Shown here one piece after another: positions 49,655-59,071 of a stretch of 64,000 nt of DNA (positions are counted from its first letter, which is position 1; each line of letters starts with the position of its first letter). The DNA is from Rhizobium sp. CB3090 (GTDB lineage Bacteria > Pseudomonadota > Alphaproteobacteria > Rhizobiales > Rhizobiaceae). The notes beneath the pieces were generated by a model. The model saw nothing but the letters and a program-made list of their open reading frames with translations, was not told the origin of the DNA and made no database searches. The stretch is taken from positions 124,001 through 188,000 of the forward strand of contig NZ_CP121665.1 of the NCBI RefSeq assembly GCF_029714285.1. Direction: 5' to 3'. The position numbers and the translations under genes were made by a program.

Positions 49655-50350
49655 ATGAGAATTGACCAGCCGCTCCGAAGAACGGCACCGTTGTCGCGGC
49701 AGCACAAGAATGAAGCAATCGAACCGATCGTGATCATCGTTGATGACGATGCGGCTGTTCGCGAGGCCTTGTCGGAACTGATCCTCTCGGCGGGCCTGCA
49801 GCCAGTGAGCTTCGCCTCGACCCACGAAGTGCTTGATGCCGACGTACTGGACAGCCCCGGCTGTCTGATCCTTGACGTGCGCATGCCGGGGGCGAGCGGC
49901 CTTCACCTGCAGCACCATCTGCTGGAAAGCGGTAATGCGAAGCCGATCATCTTCTTAACCGGTCACGGCGACATTCCGATGACCGTTCAGGCGATGAAAG
50001 CAGGCGCTGTCGATTTCCTCACCAAGCCGGTACGCGACCAGACGCTGCTCGATGCCGTGATCGCCGGCATTGCGCTCGACGCGGCGCGACGGGCCAATGC
50101 TTTGGTCGTCAAGCGGAATATCGAGCGCCTGGTGACACTGACGCAGCGCGAACGCGAAATCCTGCGCGAGGTAGCACGCGGACGCCTTAACAAGCAGATC
50201 GCTTTCGACCTAGGGATAAGTGCAGTCACGGTCAAGTTGCACCGCGCAAATGCCATGCGCAAGATGGGAGCCGGCTCCATCGGCGAGCTGATCAGGGCCT
50301 GGGAGACGCTGCCCGCCGCAATGCGGGAGGCCGGTGGCGCCACGTTCTAA
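49655..50350 (+). CDS. FixJ-type response regulator (receiver + LuxR HTH), second
   Basis: Protein of 231 residues, paralogous to that at 48632-49273 and with a 24-residue N-terminal extension. Receiver: IVIIVDDDAAVREAL, D74 in LILDVRMPGASGLHLQ, FLTGHGDIPMTVQAM, Lys in FLTKPVRDQ. LuxR HTH: TQREREILREVARGRLNKQI, AFDLGISAVTVKLHRANAMR. Start ATG 49655 with GGAGGG is preferred over ATG 49643. It completes the cassette of one kinase and three regulators. Confidence 0.94.
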   Translation: MRIDQPLRRTAPLSRQHKNEAIEPIVIIVDDDAAVREALSELILSAGLQPVSFASTHEVLDADVLDSPGCLILDVRMPGASGLHLQHHLLESGNAKPIIFLTGHGDIPMTVQAMKAGAVDFLTKPVRDQTLLDAVIAGIALDAARRANALVVKRNIERLVTLTQREREILREVARGRLNKQIAFDLGISAVTVKLHRANAMRKMGAGSIGELIRAWETLPAAMREAGGATF

Positions 50351-50383
50351 TAGAGTCAATACGGCCCGAGGAGTGCGTTGTGC

Positions 50384-50928
50384 TCACATCAACTCAACGG
50401 CCCTCGCCTCACGTGCGATGAAGTCGCAGAACAGCTTGACGCGCGATGGCACGGTGCGGCCGAAGGCATGCAAAGCATTGAATGGCAGGCGCGGAAGCGC
50501 GATCTCCGATGCAAGAGTTACAAGCGTGCCGGTTTGCAACTCCTTCGCCACCAAGCTCCGCAGCAGATATGCGGCACCCAGTCCTGCAAGTGCCGCCTGG
50601 ATGAGCGCAGCGCCTGAATCGCAATCGACACGGCCGGCGGGAACAAAGCTGCTGCCGTCCGCCAGGCGCACAGGCTGGATCATGCCGCCGAGCACGTAGC
50701 GGGCAAAGGGTACAGTTGCCAGATGTTCGGCGGACAGCGGATTGCCTACGGTCTCAAGAAAAGCCGGAGATGCGACGATTGCCAGCGACAGATCGGCCAG
50801 GTGACGGACCATAAGATCGCCCTGCGTCGCGTCGTATCCAGGGCGCGTGCCGCGGCGCTGAAGGAGCCGGCCTGTACCGTTCGCACGAAGGCCATCAATC
50901 CAGACGTCTCGCTCAGTAGATTCGGCAT
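50384..50928 (-). pseudogene. LysR-family regulator, internally deleted and frameshifted
   Basis: Two parts in different frames. From ATG 50928: MPNLLSETSGLMAFVRTVQA and GSFSAAARALDTT, the start of a LysR HTH domain. After about 32 codons this frame loses family character. The other frame takes over at about 50826 with GDLMVRHLADLSLAIVASPA and continues with the effector-binding domain to its end at 50384 (VPFARYVLGGMIQP, DCDSGAALIQAALAGLGAAY). Some 120 residues in the middle, with the recognition helix, linker and half of the sensor, are missing. Not functional as a regulator. It is divergent from the SDR gene at 51023, which it may once have controlled. Confidence 0.85.
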
Positions 50929-51022
50929 TCGCGACTCCGCGGCACAAATCATGTGCCCGTTCATGATCTAACGGCTGAGGGTGCTCAGGTCTATCTCAAC
51001 CGTAGCTGAAAGGAGATAACCA

Positions 51023-51772
51023 ATGCAGCACCTCAAAGACAAGGTCGCCGTTATTACTGGCGGCAATAGCGGTATCGGCAGGGCAACCGCCAAGCTTTTC
51101 GCCGAAGAAGGCGCGAGGGTCATAATCACCGGCCGGCGGCAGGATGTCGTCGACGAAGCAGTGCGCGATATCGGTGATCATGCCATTGGCATCGTGGGCG
51201 ATGTCGCCGACCTCGAACATCACCGAGAGGTTGTCGACATGGTAGAGAACCATTTTGGTGGCCTCGATATCTATATGGCCAATGCTGGCGTCATCAATCT
51301 CACTGCGTCCCACAATGTGACACCGGAAGACTATGATCGCCATTTCGCCATCAATACGCGCGGTGTGTTCTTCGGCGTGCAGACGATCGCACCGCTGATC
51401 CGCGATGGCGGCAGCATCATTGTCACGAGTTCACTCGCCGCGACAAAAGTGTTGCCGGACCACGCCGTCTATGCGGGATCGAAAGCCGCCGTCGCCGCCT
51501 TCGCGAAGAACTGGGCGATCGAGCTTAAGTCTCGCCGCATCCGCGTCAACATCCTCAGTCCAGGGCCGGTTGAAACCGAAATCCTCGGCAAGCTCGGCGT
51601 ATCAGATGCTGAGCGCCCGGCATTCGAGGATCACATGGCATCGCTCATCCCGGCGGGGCGGCTGGGGCAGCCGGAAGAGCTGGCGCGCGCCGCGCTCTTC
51701 CTCGCCTCAGATGCGGGGAGCTTCGTCAACGGGATCGAACTTCATGCCGACGGCGGCATGACCCTGGCTTGA
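51023..51772 (+). CDS. SDR-family oxidoreductase (glucose dehydrogenase-like)
   Basis: Classical SDR of 249 residues, complete. GGNSGIGRATAKLFAEEGAR (NAD(P) loop), DVADLEHHR, ANAGVINLTASHNV, active-site S in VTSSLAATKVLPDHAVYAGS (S...YxxxK with YAGSK), C-terminus LFLASDAGSFVNGIELHADG. Ribosome site AAAGGAG before ATG. It is divergent from the damaged LysR gene. The family is broad; substrate unknown. Confidence 0.93.
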   Translation: MQHLKDKVAVITGGNSGIGRATAKLFAEEGARVIITGRRQDVVDEAVRDIGDHAIGIVGDVADLEHHREVVDMVENHFGGLDIYMANAGVINLTASHNVTPEDYDRHFAINTRGVFFGVQTIAPLIRDGGSIIVTSSLAATKVLPDHAVYAGSKAAVAAFAKNWAIELKSRRIRVNILSPGPVETEILGKLGVSDAERPAFEDHMASLIPAGRLGQPEELARAALFLASDAGSFVNGIELHADGGMTLA

Positions 51773-52349
51773 AAGGACCGGAAAATGCAGAATACAGGCT
51801 CCCGGTCAGCCGATCGGGAGTCGGGGCCGACCGGAAGTGAACGGGGCGGCGTGACGCAGCAGCAGGTCGAACGGGCTCGACATGCCGCCGACGATTCGCC
51901 CGCCATCTTTTCATGACCACAACCCATCTAACGCTTTTTCTGCTCCACCTTCCTCACAAGCTACATGGCTATCAGCGTCAGTGGTCAAATCGCAGTCTGT
52001 CCGGATGTGCAACACCGCCGTCCGACGCAACTGTCTCGTTGCCCATTGCTCGGTCCAGCAAGCGGAGATTGCCGATTGGCCATTAACCTGTGCAATCGCA
52101 TTGCAGTTGAAGGGATACGAATCTGCGACCCATTATTTACTTCGTCAGCGAAATCAATTTGTCATCGCTCCGCAGCCTGACGGTTGTGAGGAAACCGGGT
52201 TTTCAGGTTACCCGATTAGATACACTTTGATCCAATCCACTGCGCAAAACCCGCTCCTTCACCGCGAATTATGGCCGTCACAGCCATGGAGTGCGTCTGG
52301 TTATCGTGCAATATGTTGGAACGCCTGAACCGTAGATTTCCGAGGTCCC
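51773..52349. other. Gap of about 580 bases
   Basis: No recognisable gene; a frame of 148 codons at 51882-52328 has no family resemblance and no ribosome site. Must contain the promoter of the AraC regulator gene. Confidence 0.45.
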
Positions 52350-53318
52350 ATGTCTGAACTCGATTGGCTGAGCCAGCTACTGCAAATCATCACGGTTACC
52401 GGCCAGCTCGAGGTACGCTGTGCCTACGGCGCTCCGTGGCGCATTAGCTGGAACCGGGCTGCGGCGAACGAAATTCCCTATCACGTCATCGTCAGGGGCC
52501 GGGCGATCTTTGAGGATCCGGAGGCAAGGACCCGGCGAGAATTGACGAGCGGCGATATCGTGCTGCTGCCACATGGTGCGGCCCATGTATTGCACGACGG
52601 CAGCGGGCAGACGCCAGTCCCTACTCAGCAACGGCAGAGTGCTGCCGGCTGGACGCTGAGCGAGAACGACAGCAACGACGAGCAACTCGACCTGTTGTGT
52701 GGCCGGTTCTTCATCGCCCCACCTCATGATCGGCTGATCCGCAACTACCTGCCCCTCGATCTGGTTGCACGGACCATGGATGGCCCCGGAGAAGAGGGGG
52801 TCGTGTCCGCAACTGGCCAACTCTCCAGTCTGGTGGGACTGATGCGCATGGAAGCGGCCGGCGACCGACCGGGAGGACGCGCCGTTCTCAATGCACTATC
52901 TTCGGCTCTTTTTACGCTGGTGTTGCGCGCAGCCAGCGAGTCCGCACAGGCTCCCGAGGGTTTGTTGGCGTTGGCCGGCCACCCGCGATTGGCGCCGGCA
53001 ATCAGCGCCATGCTCGCTGATCCGGCCAAGCCTTGGAAACTGCCTGATTTGGCGGGCCTGTGTGGCATGTCCCGGGCCACGTTCATGCGACACTTCCAGG
53101 ACAGGCTCGGTTGCTCGGCGCTAGACCTGTTGACTGATCTGCGCATTAGTCTGGCTGCGAACGAGCTCAAGAAGCCGGCGATCAGTACCGAGGCAATCGC
53201 CGAAACGGTCGGCTATCAATCCGTTTCGGCATTCCGGCGTGTGTTCGCCGAGAAGATGGGGATGACGCCAGGGGAGTGGCGCAGGCTGGCGCAGACCGGC
53301 GCGAAAAGAGCGATCTAG
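52350..53318 (+). CDS. AraC-family transcriptional regulator with cupin-type sensor
   Basis: Protein of 322 residues. N-terminal cupin_6-type ligand domain about 1-190 (LSQLLQIITVTGQLEVRCAY, DIVLLPHGAAHVLHD, LLCGRFFIAPPHDRLIRNYL). C-terminal AraC DNA-binding part 215-315 with two HTH: LAGLCGMSRATFMRHFQDRL and IAETVGYQSVSAFRRVFAEK. This is the family that usually regulates adjacent oxidoreductase genes. Start ATG 52350 after CGAGGTCCC. Located just upstream of the nitroreductase, AhpD-like and FMN-reductase genes on the same strand, which it probably activates (inference). Confidence 0.92.
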   Translation: MSELDWLSQLLQIITVTGQLEVRCAYGAPWRISWNRAAANEIPYHVIVRGRAIFEDPEARTRRELTSGDIVLLPHGAAHVLHDGSGQTPVPTQQRQSAAGWTLSENDSNDEQLDLLCGRFFIAPPHDRLIRNYLPLDLVARTMDGPGEEGVVSATGQLSSLVGLMRMEAAGDRPGGRAVLNALSSALFTLVLRAASESAQAPEGLLALAGHPRLAPAISAMLADPAKPWKLPDLAGLCGMSRATFMRHFQDRLGCSALDLLTDLRISLAANELKKPAISTEAIAETVGYQSVSAFRRVFAEKMGMTPGEWRRLAQTGAKRAI

Positions 53319-53431
53319 CGCTCACCTAAGATTTGATCCTTTCGAGCATTATATTGAGGCAATTCAGTCTCGATAATATCGCCGACGTTCGTAAAATCGG
53401 CTCCGTAATCACTTGATGAGGGAGCCACCCA

Positions 53432-54085
53432 ATGAACTACATCAGCAACACAGCCTGCGAAACTGCGCCGACGAATGCGGTCATCGAAATCATCCTCAGC
53501 CGCAGCGCCGCCAAATATTACGACACCACCGCCACACTGAGCCACGATCAGATCCGGGATCTGGTGCGCATCGGCACGTCGGCGCCGACGTCATTCCACC
53601 TGCAGAACTGGCGGTTTATCGCGGTGCGCACGCCTGAAGCCAAGGCCCGGCTCCATCCGATCGCCTGGAAGCAGCCCGCGATCATCGACGCCGCGGTGAC
53701 TTTTATCATCGTGGGCCAATTGGCCGATGCCAGCACCGTTCCCGAGCGTCTAGCGCCGGTCGTGGAAGCCGGCATCATGCCCGCCCACCTGGTGCCGGAA
53801 TGGGAAGCACCCGCTCGCAGCCTCTATGACAATCAGCCGCAACGGCAGCGTGACGAGGCGGTGCGTTCTGCGACCTTTGGTACCGCCGCAATCATCTATG
53901 CGGCGCGCTCGCTTGGCCTCGGGTCGACGCCGATGATCGGCTTCGACGCGGAAGCCGTGCATCGCGAGTTCGGCCTCGCCGAAGATGAAATCCCGGTGAT
54001 GCTCTTGACCGTCGGACCCGAGCGGTCTGGCAACTGGCCGCAGAAGCCACGCCTGCCCGTGGCCGACGTCCTGTCCTTCGCATAA
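53432..54085 (+). CDS. Nitroreductase-family flavoenzyme
   Basis: Protein of 217 residues. FMN-binding blocks are visible: SRSAAKYYDTTATLS (Arg-Ser near the N-terminus), GTSAPTSFHLQNWRFIAVRT, and late AARSLGLGSTPMIGFDAEAV. It reduces nitro compounds or quinones with NAD(P)H. Start ATG 53432 after GAGGGAGCC. The AraC gene lies 113 bases upstream and an AhpD-like gene 33 bases downstream, so this begins a detoxification operon. Confidence 0.92.
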   Translation: MNYISNTACETAPTNAVIEIILSRSAAKYYDTTATLSHDQIRDLVRIGTSAPTSFHLQNWRFIAVRTPEAKARLHPIAWKQPAIIDAAVTFIIVGQLADASTVPERLAPVVEAGIMPAHLVPEWEAPARSLYDNQPQRQRDEAVRSATFGTAAIIYAARSLGLGSTPMIGFDAEAVHREFGLAEDEIPVMLLTVGPERSGNWPQKPRLPVADVLSFA

Positions 54086-54118
54086 CCCACAACTCAATCA
54101 ACATTTATGGAGACTACC

Positions 54119-54664
54119 ATGACCAGAACGACCGTTCTGACGCCGGAAAAGGTGCCGGCTGCATCCAAAGAGACCTTCGATGCTTTCACGAGAAACATCG
54201 GCTTCACCCCAAACATGATGGCGGCCTTTGCGCAAAGCCCGATCGCCTTCAACGCATGGGCTGCCCTGCTCGGCTCACTCAGCAAGGCGCTTGACGTGAG
54301 GACACGAGACAGCATCGGCCTTGCTGTCTCCGAAGTGAATGGCTGCAACTATTGTCTCACGGTTCACAGCTTCACCGCCGAACATATGGCAAAGCAGTCA
54401 GCCGATGAGATCATTCTCGCTCGCAAGGGCCACGCGAATGACCCGAAGCGGGATGCGGCAGTGCAGTTCGCGCGCAAGGTGATCGAGACCCGAGGGCAAG
54501 TCGGCGATGCTGATCTGCAGACTGTTCGCGATGCCGGGTTCACCGAAGCGAACATCATCGAGATCGTCGCACTGGTGGCCATGTACACGCTGACGAACCT
54601 GTTCAACAACGTCTTCGATCCCGACAAAGACTTTCCCGCCGTTGCCCCGGCCGGCGCGATCTGA
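54119..54664 (+). CDS. AhpD-like peroxidase / carboxymuconolactone decarboxylase family protein
   Basis: Protein of 181 residues. The catalytic cysteine pair is C76-C79 in VNGCNYCLTVHSFTA, preceded by Glu in AVSEVNG, and the His is in LTVHS. NMMAAFAQSPIAFNAWAALL and IIEIVALVAMYTLTNLFNNV are family-typical. The second member of the operon. ATG 54119 with GGAG six bases upstream is preferred to ATG 54107. A related but separate type lies at 39364-39819. Confidence 0.93.
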   Translation: MTRTTVLTPEKVPAASKETFDAFTRNIGFTPNMMAAFAQSPIAFNAWAALLGSLSKALDVRTRDSIGLAVSEVNGCNYCLTVHSFTAEHMAKQSADEIILARKGHANDPKRDAAVQFARKVIETRGQVGDADLQTVRDAGFTEANIIEIVALVAMYTLTNLFNNVFDPDKDFPAVAPAGAI

Positions 54665-54707
54665 GTTCTGCTTTCTCGCAACCTCATGAAGCTGTTGGAT
54701 CAATCCC

Positions 54708-55478
54708 ATGAACATTCTCCACATCGATAGCAGTCCGCGCCAACAATCAGATAGCCGTCAGCTTTCGGCGGCGATCGTTAAAAGGCTTCTTGAGGTTGCG
54801 CCTGGCGCGGACATCATCCGGCGTGATTTAGGCGCCGATCCCCTACCTCAAACCGTAGCCCTTTATGCCGCCGCACTGGCGTCGCCGGCTACTTTGGCCG
54901 CCCCGCCGGCAGGGTCGCTGGATCTTTCCAAACAGCTTATTCGGGAGGTCGAAGCGGCAGATGCGGTCGTCATCGGAACGCCGATGCACAATCTGACCAT
55001 TCCCTCGGTCCTCAAGGCCTGGATTGACCAGATCCTGCGTGTCGGCCGTACAATGAAATCAACGCCGACCGGAAAAGTCGGAATGCTTCGCGACCGTTCG
55101 GTCTTTGTCGGCGTGGTATCCGGTGGATTCTTCACCGGCGAGCGCGCCAACCAACCGGATTTTCTGACGCCCTATCTGTCCGTCGCGCTCAGCTCCATCG
55201 GGCTGAAGAGCCAGCAGTTTCTGCCACTTCAAGGAACTGCCTTCCTTGGCTGGGAGCATGCGGCAGAGGCGAGAGACAAGACGCTTGCGGCTCTGGACCT
55301 CACCGCCGTTGAGGAGCGCCTGACCGAAATCCAGCATCAACCCGTAATGATCGCGAACGTCGGCTGGATGCATGCCGACCTCCCCTCGCTCAGCGAGCGT
55401 CGCCACGCGCACACTGAGGACACAAGGCTTCGAACGTCCGCACATCAACCATCCGGCGCAGCCGGACCATCAACATGA
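54708..55478 (+). CDS. FMN-dependent NADH-azoreductase-like flavodoxin-fold protein
   Basis: Protein of 256 residues. MNILHIDSSPRQQSDSRQLS holds the phosphate loop for FMN; VIGTPMHNLTIPSVLKAWID (second FMN block with PMxN) and GVVSGGFFTGERANQP are diagnostic for AzoR. It reduces azo bonds and quinones. The C-terminal 50 residues beyond the flavodoxin fold (with HADLPSLSERRHAHTEDTRL) are extra compared with about 200 residues of E. coli AzoR. Start ATG 54708. Third gene of the operon; its stop overlaps the next start by ATGA. Confidence 0.92.
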   Translation: MNILHIDSSPRQQSDSRQLSAAIVKRLLEVAPGADIIRRDLGADPLPQTVALYAAALASPATLAAPPAGSLDLSKQLIREVEAADAVVIGTPMHNLTIPSVLKAWIDQILRVGRTMKSTPTGKVGMLRDRSVFVGVVSGGFFTGERANQPDFLTPYLSVALSSIGLKSQQFLPLQGTAFLGWEHAAEARDKTLAALDLTAVEERLTEIQHQPVMIANVGWMHADLPSLSERRHAHTEDTRLRTSAHQPSGAAGPST

Positions 55479-55951
55479 GGCTTCAGATGATTTTATCTAC
55501 GTCTACGCTTCCCAAGGTCGGTGACAGGATCACCGGCAATTCGACACCACCCGATGACGGCGCCCTCTGCGAATGGTTGGGCTCGGATGCATATGGTCAA
55601 TGGATCGAACTTCGGACCTGGATCGACACGTCCTACCCCGGAGTGTTCGCACCGGACTGGCTTTACGGCGGAAAGAATCGCGGTTGGTCCCTGCGCTTCA
55701 AGAAGACCAAGGCGCTTACCACGTTGGTGCCGGAATACCGGCGGTTCTCTGCCATCGTCGTGATGGGCAGAGCCGAACGTGAGAAGTTCGAGGAACGGCG
55801 TTATTTTTGGCGGCCGCAATTGGTCAGAGCCTACGATGACGCAAAGACCTATACCGACGGGAAATGGCTGACACTTCCAGTTTCGTCCAAAGATGAGCTG
55901 CATGACGTGACAGAGCTTTTGGCGATGAAGCGTCCGCCACTCCCACACTGA
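55475..55951 (+). CDS. DUF3788 family protein
   Basis: Protein of 158 residues overlapping the preceding gene by ATGA. It begins MRLQMILSTSTLPKVGDRIT and contains WLGSDAYGQWIELRTWIDTS, GGKNRGWSLRFKKTKALTTL and VPEYRRFSAIVVMGRAEREK, the pattern of DUF3788 proteins, which may bind small molecules in a SRPBCC/YdhG-like way; the function is unknown. An in-frame ATG four codons on (55487) is also possible. Fourth gene of the operon. Confidence 0.8.
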   Translation: MRLQMILSTSTLPKVGDRITGNSTPPDDGALCEWLGSDAYGQWIELRTWIDTSYPGVFAPDWLYGGKNRGWSLRFKKTKALTTLVPEYRRFSAIVVMGRAEREKFEERRYFWRPQLVRAYDDAKTYTDGKWLTLPVSSKDELHDVTELLAMKRPPLPH

Positions 55952-56097
55952 CGATCCCGTCATCTGCAATAGTTCCGTTCAGGAGCTGACACCGAGCGAA
56001 CCGCAAAGGACATCTACCCACAGCCACCTAAGGGAGATCCAAGTGGTCTTCCACGCTGTATCACCACAATCATCAAAACATCTAAGGAGACAAATCG

Positions 56098-57015
56098 ATG
56101 AAAGCGATCATAGCAACCGACGAAGCCGCCGGCACGGCCGGCATGTCATTGGCGGAGCGGCCACAGCCGCAGGCGGCGATAAATGACGTCATCGTTGAAG
56201 TACACGCGTCGGGCTTTGTACCAACCGAACTGAGCTGGCCCTCCACCTGGACCGATCGCGTCGGCCAAAGACGAACGCCATCAATTCCAGGTCATGAGTT
56301 CGCCGGCGTGGTAACGGGTCTCGGCTATGGTACGACCGGCCTGTCGGTGGGACAGCGCGTGTTCGGCCTGACGGATTGGTACCGCGACGGTACCCTGGCG
56401 GAATATGTGGTCGTGGAGGCCCGCAACCTCGCGCCGCTACCGGGCGACGTGGAGTTCACGGTGGGTGCCAGCCTGCCGATCTCTGGCCTGACCGCCTGGC
56501 AGGGACTGTTCCAACATGGCCGTCTTCAGGCCGGCGAGAGCGTCCTTGTACATGGCGCCGCCGGTGCAGTCGGTTCGATCGCGACGCAGCTGGCTCGCGA
56601 ATTCGGAGCCTATGTCATCGCTACCGGGCGTGCCGCCGACCGGCAGAAGTCGCTCGAGTTTGGCGCAAACGAGTTCGTCGATCTGACAAATGACACGCTT
56701 GAGGAGATTGGGAGCGTCGATCTCGTGCTTGACATGATCGGCGGCGAGATCCAGAGGCGCTCCGCAGGTCTGGTACGACCCGGAGGTACGCTCGTTTCCG
56801 TCGTTGGACCGGTTGAAGCGCGTCCCGCCGACGGTCTGGCGATTGATTTCGTGGTCGAATCTGATCGTGTTCAACTCAGCGAAATCGTTCAGCGGGTGCG
56901 TGACGGACGCATTCGGACGAACATTGGCAACATCTCTATGCTCAATAATGCTGTCGCCGCATTCAACTCGACGGAGCGCCGGACAGGCAAGACGATCATC
57001 CGCACTCGCGCATGA
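56098..57015 (+). CDS. Quinone oxidoreductase-like (zeta-crystallin type) NADP-dependent MDR
   Basis: Medium-chain reductase of 305 residues without zinc ligands. PGHEFAGVVTGLGYGTTGLS, LPISGLTAWQGLFQHGRLQA, the nucleotide loop VHGAAGAVGSIATQLAREFG (AxxGxxG) and the end IGNISMLNNAVAAFNSTE are typical of quinone oxidoreductases. Start ATG 56098 after AAGGAGAC. Independent unit, 146 bases after the DUF3788 gene. Confidence 0.92.
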   Translation: MKAIIATDEAAGTAGMSLAERPQPQAAINDVIVEVHASGFVPTELSWPSTWTDRVGQRRTPSIPGHEFAGVVTGLGYGTTGLSVGQRVFGLTDWYRDGTLAEYVVVEARNLAPLPGDVEFTVGASLPISGLTAWQGLFQHGRLQAGESVLVHGAAGAVGSIATQLAREFGAYVIATGRAADRQKSLEFGANEFVDLTNDTLEEIGSVDLVLDMIGGEIQRRSAGLVRPGGTLVSVVGPVEARPADGLAIDFVVESDRVQLSEIVQRVRDGRIRTNIGNISMLNNAVAAFNSTERRTGKTIIRTRA

Positions 57016-57182
57016 GAGACTTCGGGCGTGAGATTCAGCCGATGGTTAGCTGGTCGGCCCACAGTCGACTAATGACGGCCGGAGTTGCTCCGGCCGTGGG
57101 GTGCCCCATGACCTTCTCCTATTTTGTAAGATCGGCGAGTAGCTGCCATTCGGCGACCGCCTCATTGCCGACGTTAGGACTA

Positions 57183-57881
57183 CTAAACCAGCCATGAAAA
57201 GGCACGCCGCAAAAAGGCGTCGCCACCCGTCCGGACAACCTCACCATGCGCCACGACGACGTGCTCGGGATGTTTTCCGATCAACTCACGAATCTTTGGG
57301 CGCGCGGTTGCGCGATGGCGGAAACTGATTCGATAGTCAATCGGCGGATACCCCCATCCTTCGATCATTTTCGAAAATTTTGCGATTGGCCGCATCCACC
57401 AGGGCCAATGGTGTTTCAAGAACGTCTCGCTGAAGGTCTGTGAGAGGTCGGCGATTATGGCAGTGCGCGATGCGCGGTGAAAGAAAATCAGTTCGTCCAT
57501 GAATGGCGAATTGGTGAAATAGAACTGGTCGATCTGTCCTTTCCATTCGGCTGGCGGCTCGTCAGTCAGATCTCCGGAAAAATGGAGTTCCTTGCATTTG
57601 GCGATTGTCGCCGCCGTCGCCCATAAACTCGCTCCCGGAAACGCGGCCTGCCACTCGCCTAGAAACAGGTAGTGCAGCTTGTTGGGGCTCACTATATGCC
57701 GAACGGGCCCCAGCGCCCGAATCTCAGCCTCGATCGCAGCCGTCCTTTCGACCGGCGACCACAACCACAGCCCTTCATCGGCAAGACGCACGACGGCCAT
57801 GCGTGTCGGATAATCGAATCCTTTGAACGAGACGATTCCGCCATCGGCAATCCATAAATTCGATCCCAGCGGCTCCAGCAT
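57183..57881 (-). CDS. DUF4336 domain protein
   Basis: Protein of 232 residues. MLEPLGSNLWIADGGIVSFK, LWLWSPVERTAAIEAEIRAL, VRHIVSPNKLHYLFLGEWQA and the terminal HVVVAHGEVVRTGGDAFLRR are DUF4336 features. The fold is metallo-beta-lactamase-like, but the HxHxDH motif is replaced by NKLHY, so the classic zinc site is not conserved. Function unknown. Isolated gene; the stop lies close to the MDR gene on the other strand. Confidence 0.85.
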   Translation of the reverse strand: MLEPLGSNLWIADGGIVSFKGFDYPTRMAVVRLADEGLWLWSPVERTAAIEAEIRALGPVRHIVSPNKLHYLFLGEWQAAFPGASLWATAATIAKCKELHFSGDLTDEPPAEWKGQIDQFYFTNSPFMDELIFFHRASRTAIIADLSQTFSETFLKHHWPWWMRPIAKFSKMIEGWGYPPIDYRISFRHRATARPKIRELIGKHPEHVVVAHGEVVRTGGDAFLRRAFSWLV

Positions 57882-58227
57882 GGTCGCTAAGTCTAGTCCG
57901 CCAGATGAACACTTTCCACCCGATAAGACGGTCGCCGCGCGATGACTGGCTACAAGTTACCGGCATGCGGAATAGACCAAAGGCGGCTGCCTGCATCAAT
58001 TTGATTGCACGCCCCCATTAGCTCAAATGCTGGGATCGGTCTGCCTGGTAGTGAAGCCAACATCTACCTGAACGTCTGGCTTGAGGGCGCGTTCCTGCCA
58101 GTTAGCAGCTGGTGTGCCGCGCTATGCAGGAGATACGCGACAGGCCGAGGCTTCAAAAGTCGCGTGCAACATACGCCCGACAAAGAGCGTTTTTCACAAA
58201 GTTCCGTCACATAATCAAGAAGAGACC
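57882..58227. other. Gap of about 350 bases
   Basis: No gene recognised; holds the promoters of the DUF4336 and VOC genes. Confidence 0.4.
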
Positions 58228-58659
58228 ATGCGACCGCGCTTCGGGATAATTGCGCTGGCTGTCGACGACTTGCAGGCTTCGCTCGAGTTCTACCGAGACG
58301 GGCTCGGCCTGAAATCCGAAGGTATCATCGGCGACCAATGGGAACACGGCGCAATTGCCTTGTTCAAACTTGAAGGCGGCATGGCACTGTGCCTGTTCCC
58401 TCGCTCCGATCTCGCTTTGGACGCCAAGGTAGCTCAGGGGTCGCCAAGCGCGACGGAATTTAGCATAGGCCACAACGTTGACAGCGAGGCGGAGGTCGAT
58501 CGCATCATCGACCTTGCCAAGAAGGCGGGCGCGCGCATCACCGTTCAACCGGAAAAGAAATTCTGGGGCGGCTATTCGGGATATTTTCAGGACCCCGACG
58601 GACATCTTTGGGAAGTGCTGTTCAATCCGAATTTCCTGCCGGATGACATCGTGACGTGA
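58228..58659 (+). CDS. VOC-family (glyoxalase/bleomycin-resistance fold) protein
   Basis: Protein of 143 residues with two babbab modules. FGIIALAVDDLQASLEFYRD and GLGLKSEGI open it; EHGAIALFKLEGGMALCLFP and GGYSGYFQDPDGHLWEVLFN (the metal-ligand Glu in WEV) close it. Metal-dependent lyase, dioxygenase or binding protein; substrate unknown. Start ATG 58228 with AAGAGACC; longer upstream frame ignored. Confidence 0.9.
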   Translation: MRPRFGIIALAVDDLQASLEFYRDGLGLKSEGIIGDQWEHGAIALFKLEGGMALCLFPRSDLALDAKVAQGSPSATEFSIGHNVDSEAEVDRIIDLAKKAGARITVQPEKKFWGGYSGYFQDPDGHLWEVLFNPNFLPDDIVT

Positions 58660-58714
58660 GGGAGCGGCATCGTCAAATTAACGAAGCGTGGATGACGATG
58701 GGAGATGACGGGCC

Positions 58715-58974
58715 ATGACAGACCGTGATCCGCTTTATCACCGCCATCGCTTTCCTCCCGAGATCATCCCTTCGCCTACGCTGTGTGGCTCTATTTCCGC
58801 GTTCCCCTCAGCCTTCGGATGGTCGAGGATATGCTGGCGGCGCGGGGGATCATTGTCTCGCACCTGACTGTCCGGCTTTGGGCGGAGAAATTCGGACGTG
58901 CCTTCGCCAACAAGATCCGCCGGCGCTCATCCGGTCGGCTCGGCGACAGGTGGGTAAAAATCGCTCGGGCATGA
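58715..58974 (+). pseudogene. IS6-family transposase, frameshifted and truncated
   Basis: ATG 58715 gives TDRDPLYHRHRFPPEII, the N-terminus of IS6-type transposases. A frameshift near 58769 follows; the next frame reads YAVWLYFRVPLSLRMVEDML and AARGIIVSHLTVRLWAEKFG, then AFANKIRRRSSGRLGDRWVK. It stops at 58974, where the first catalytic Asp (in WHxDE) would follow. So only the DNA-binding third remains and none of the DDE residues. It lies between the VOC gene and a secreted hydrolase gene. Confidence 0.85.
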
Positions 58975-59071
58975 ACCACAGTGGTGCGAGCAGGCTATGA
59001 TTGCCTCGCGTCCGTTAAGTTTACGATGCCGTTCGATGACCTCCGGCCCACCGGTTCGGCTCATTTCGCTT

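Noticed and set aside
51882..52328. 148-codon frame upstream of the AraC gene
   Set aside because: No ribosome site, no hydrophobic or domain pattern; likely non-coding.
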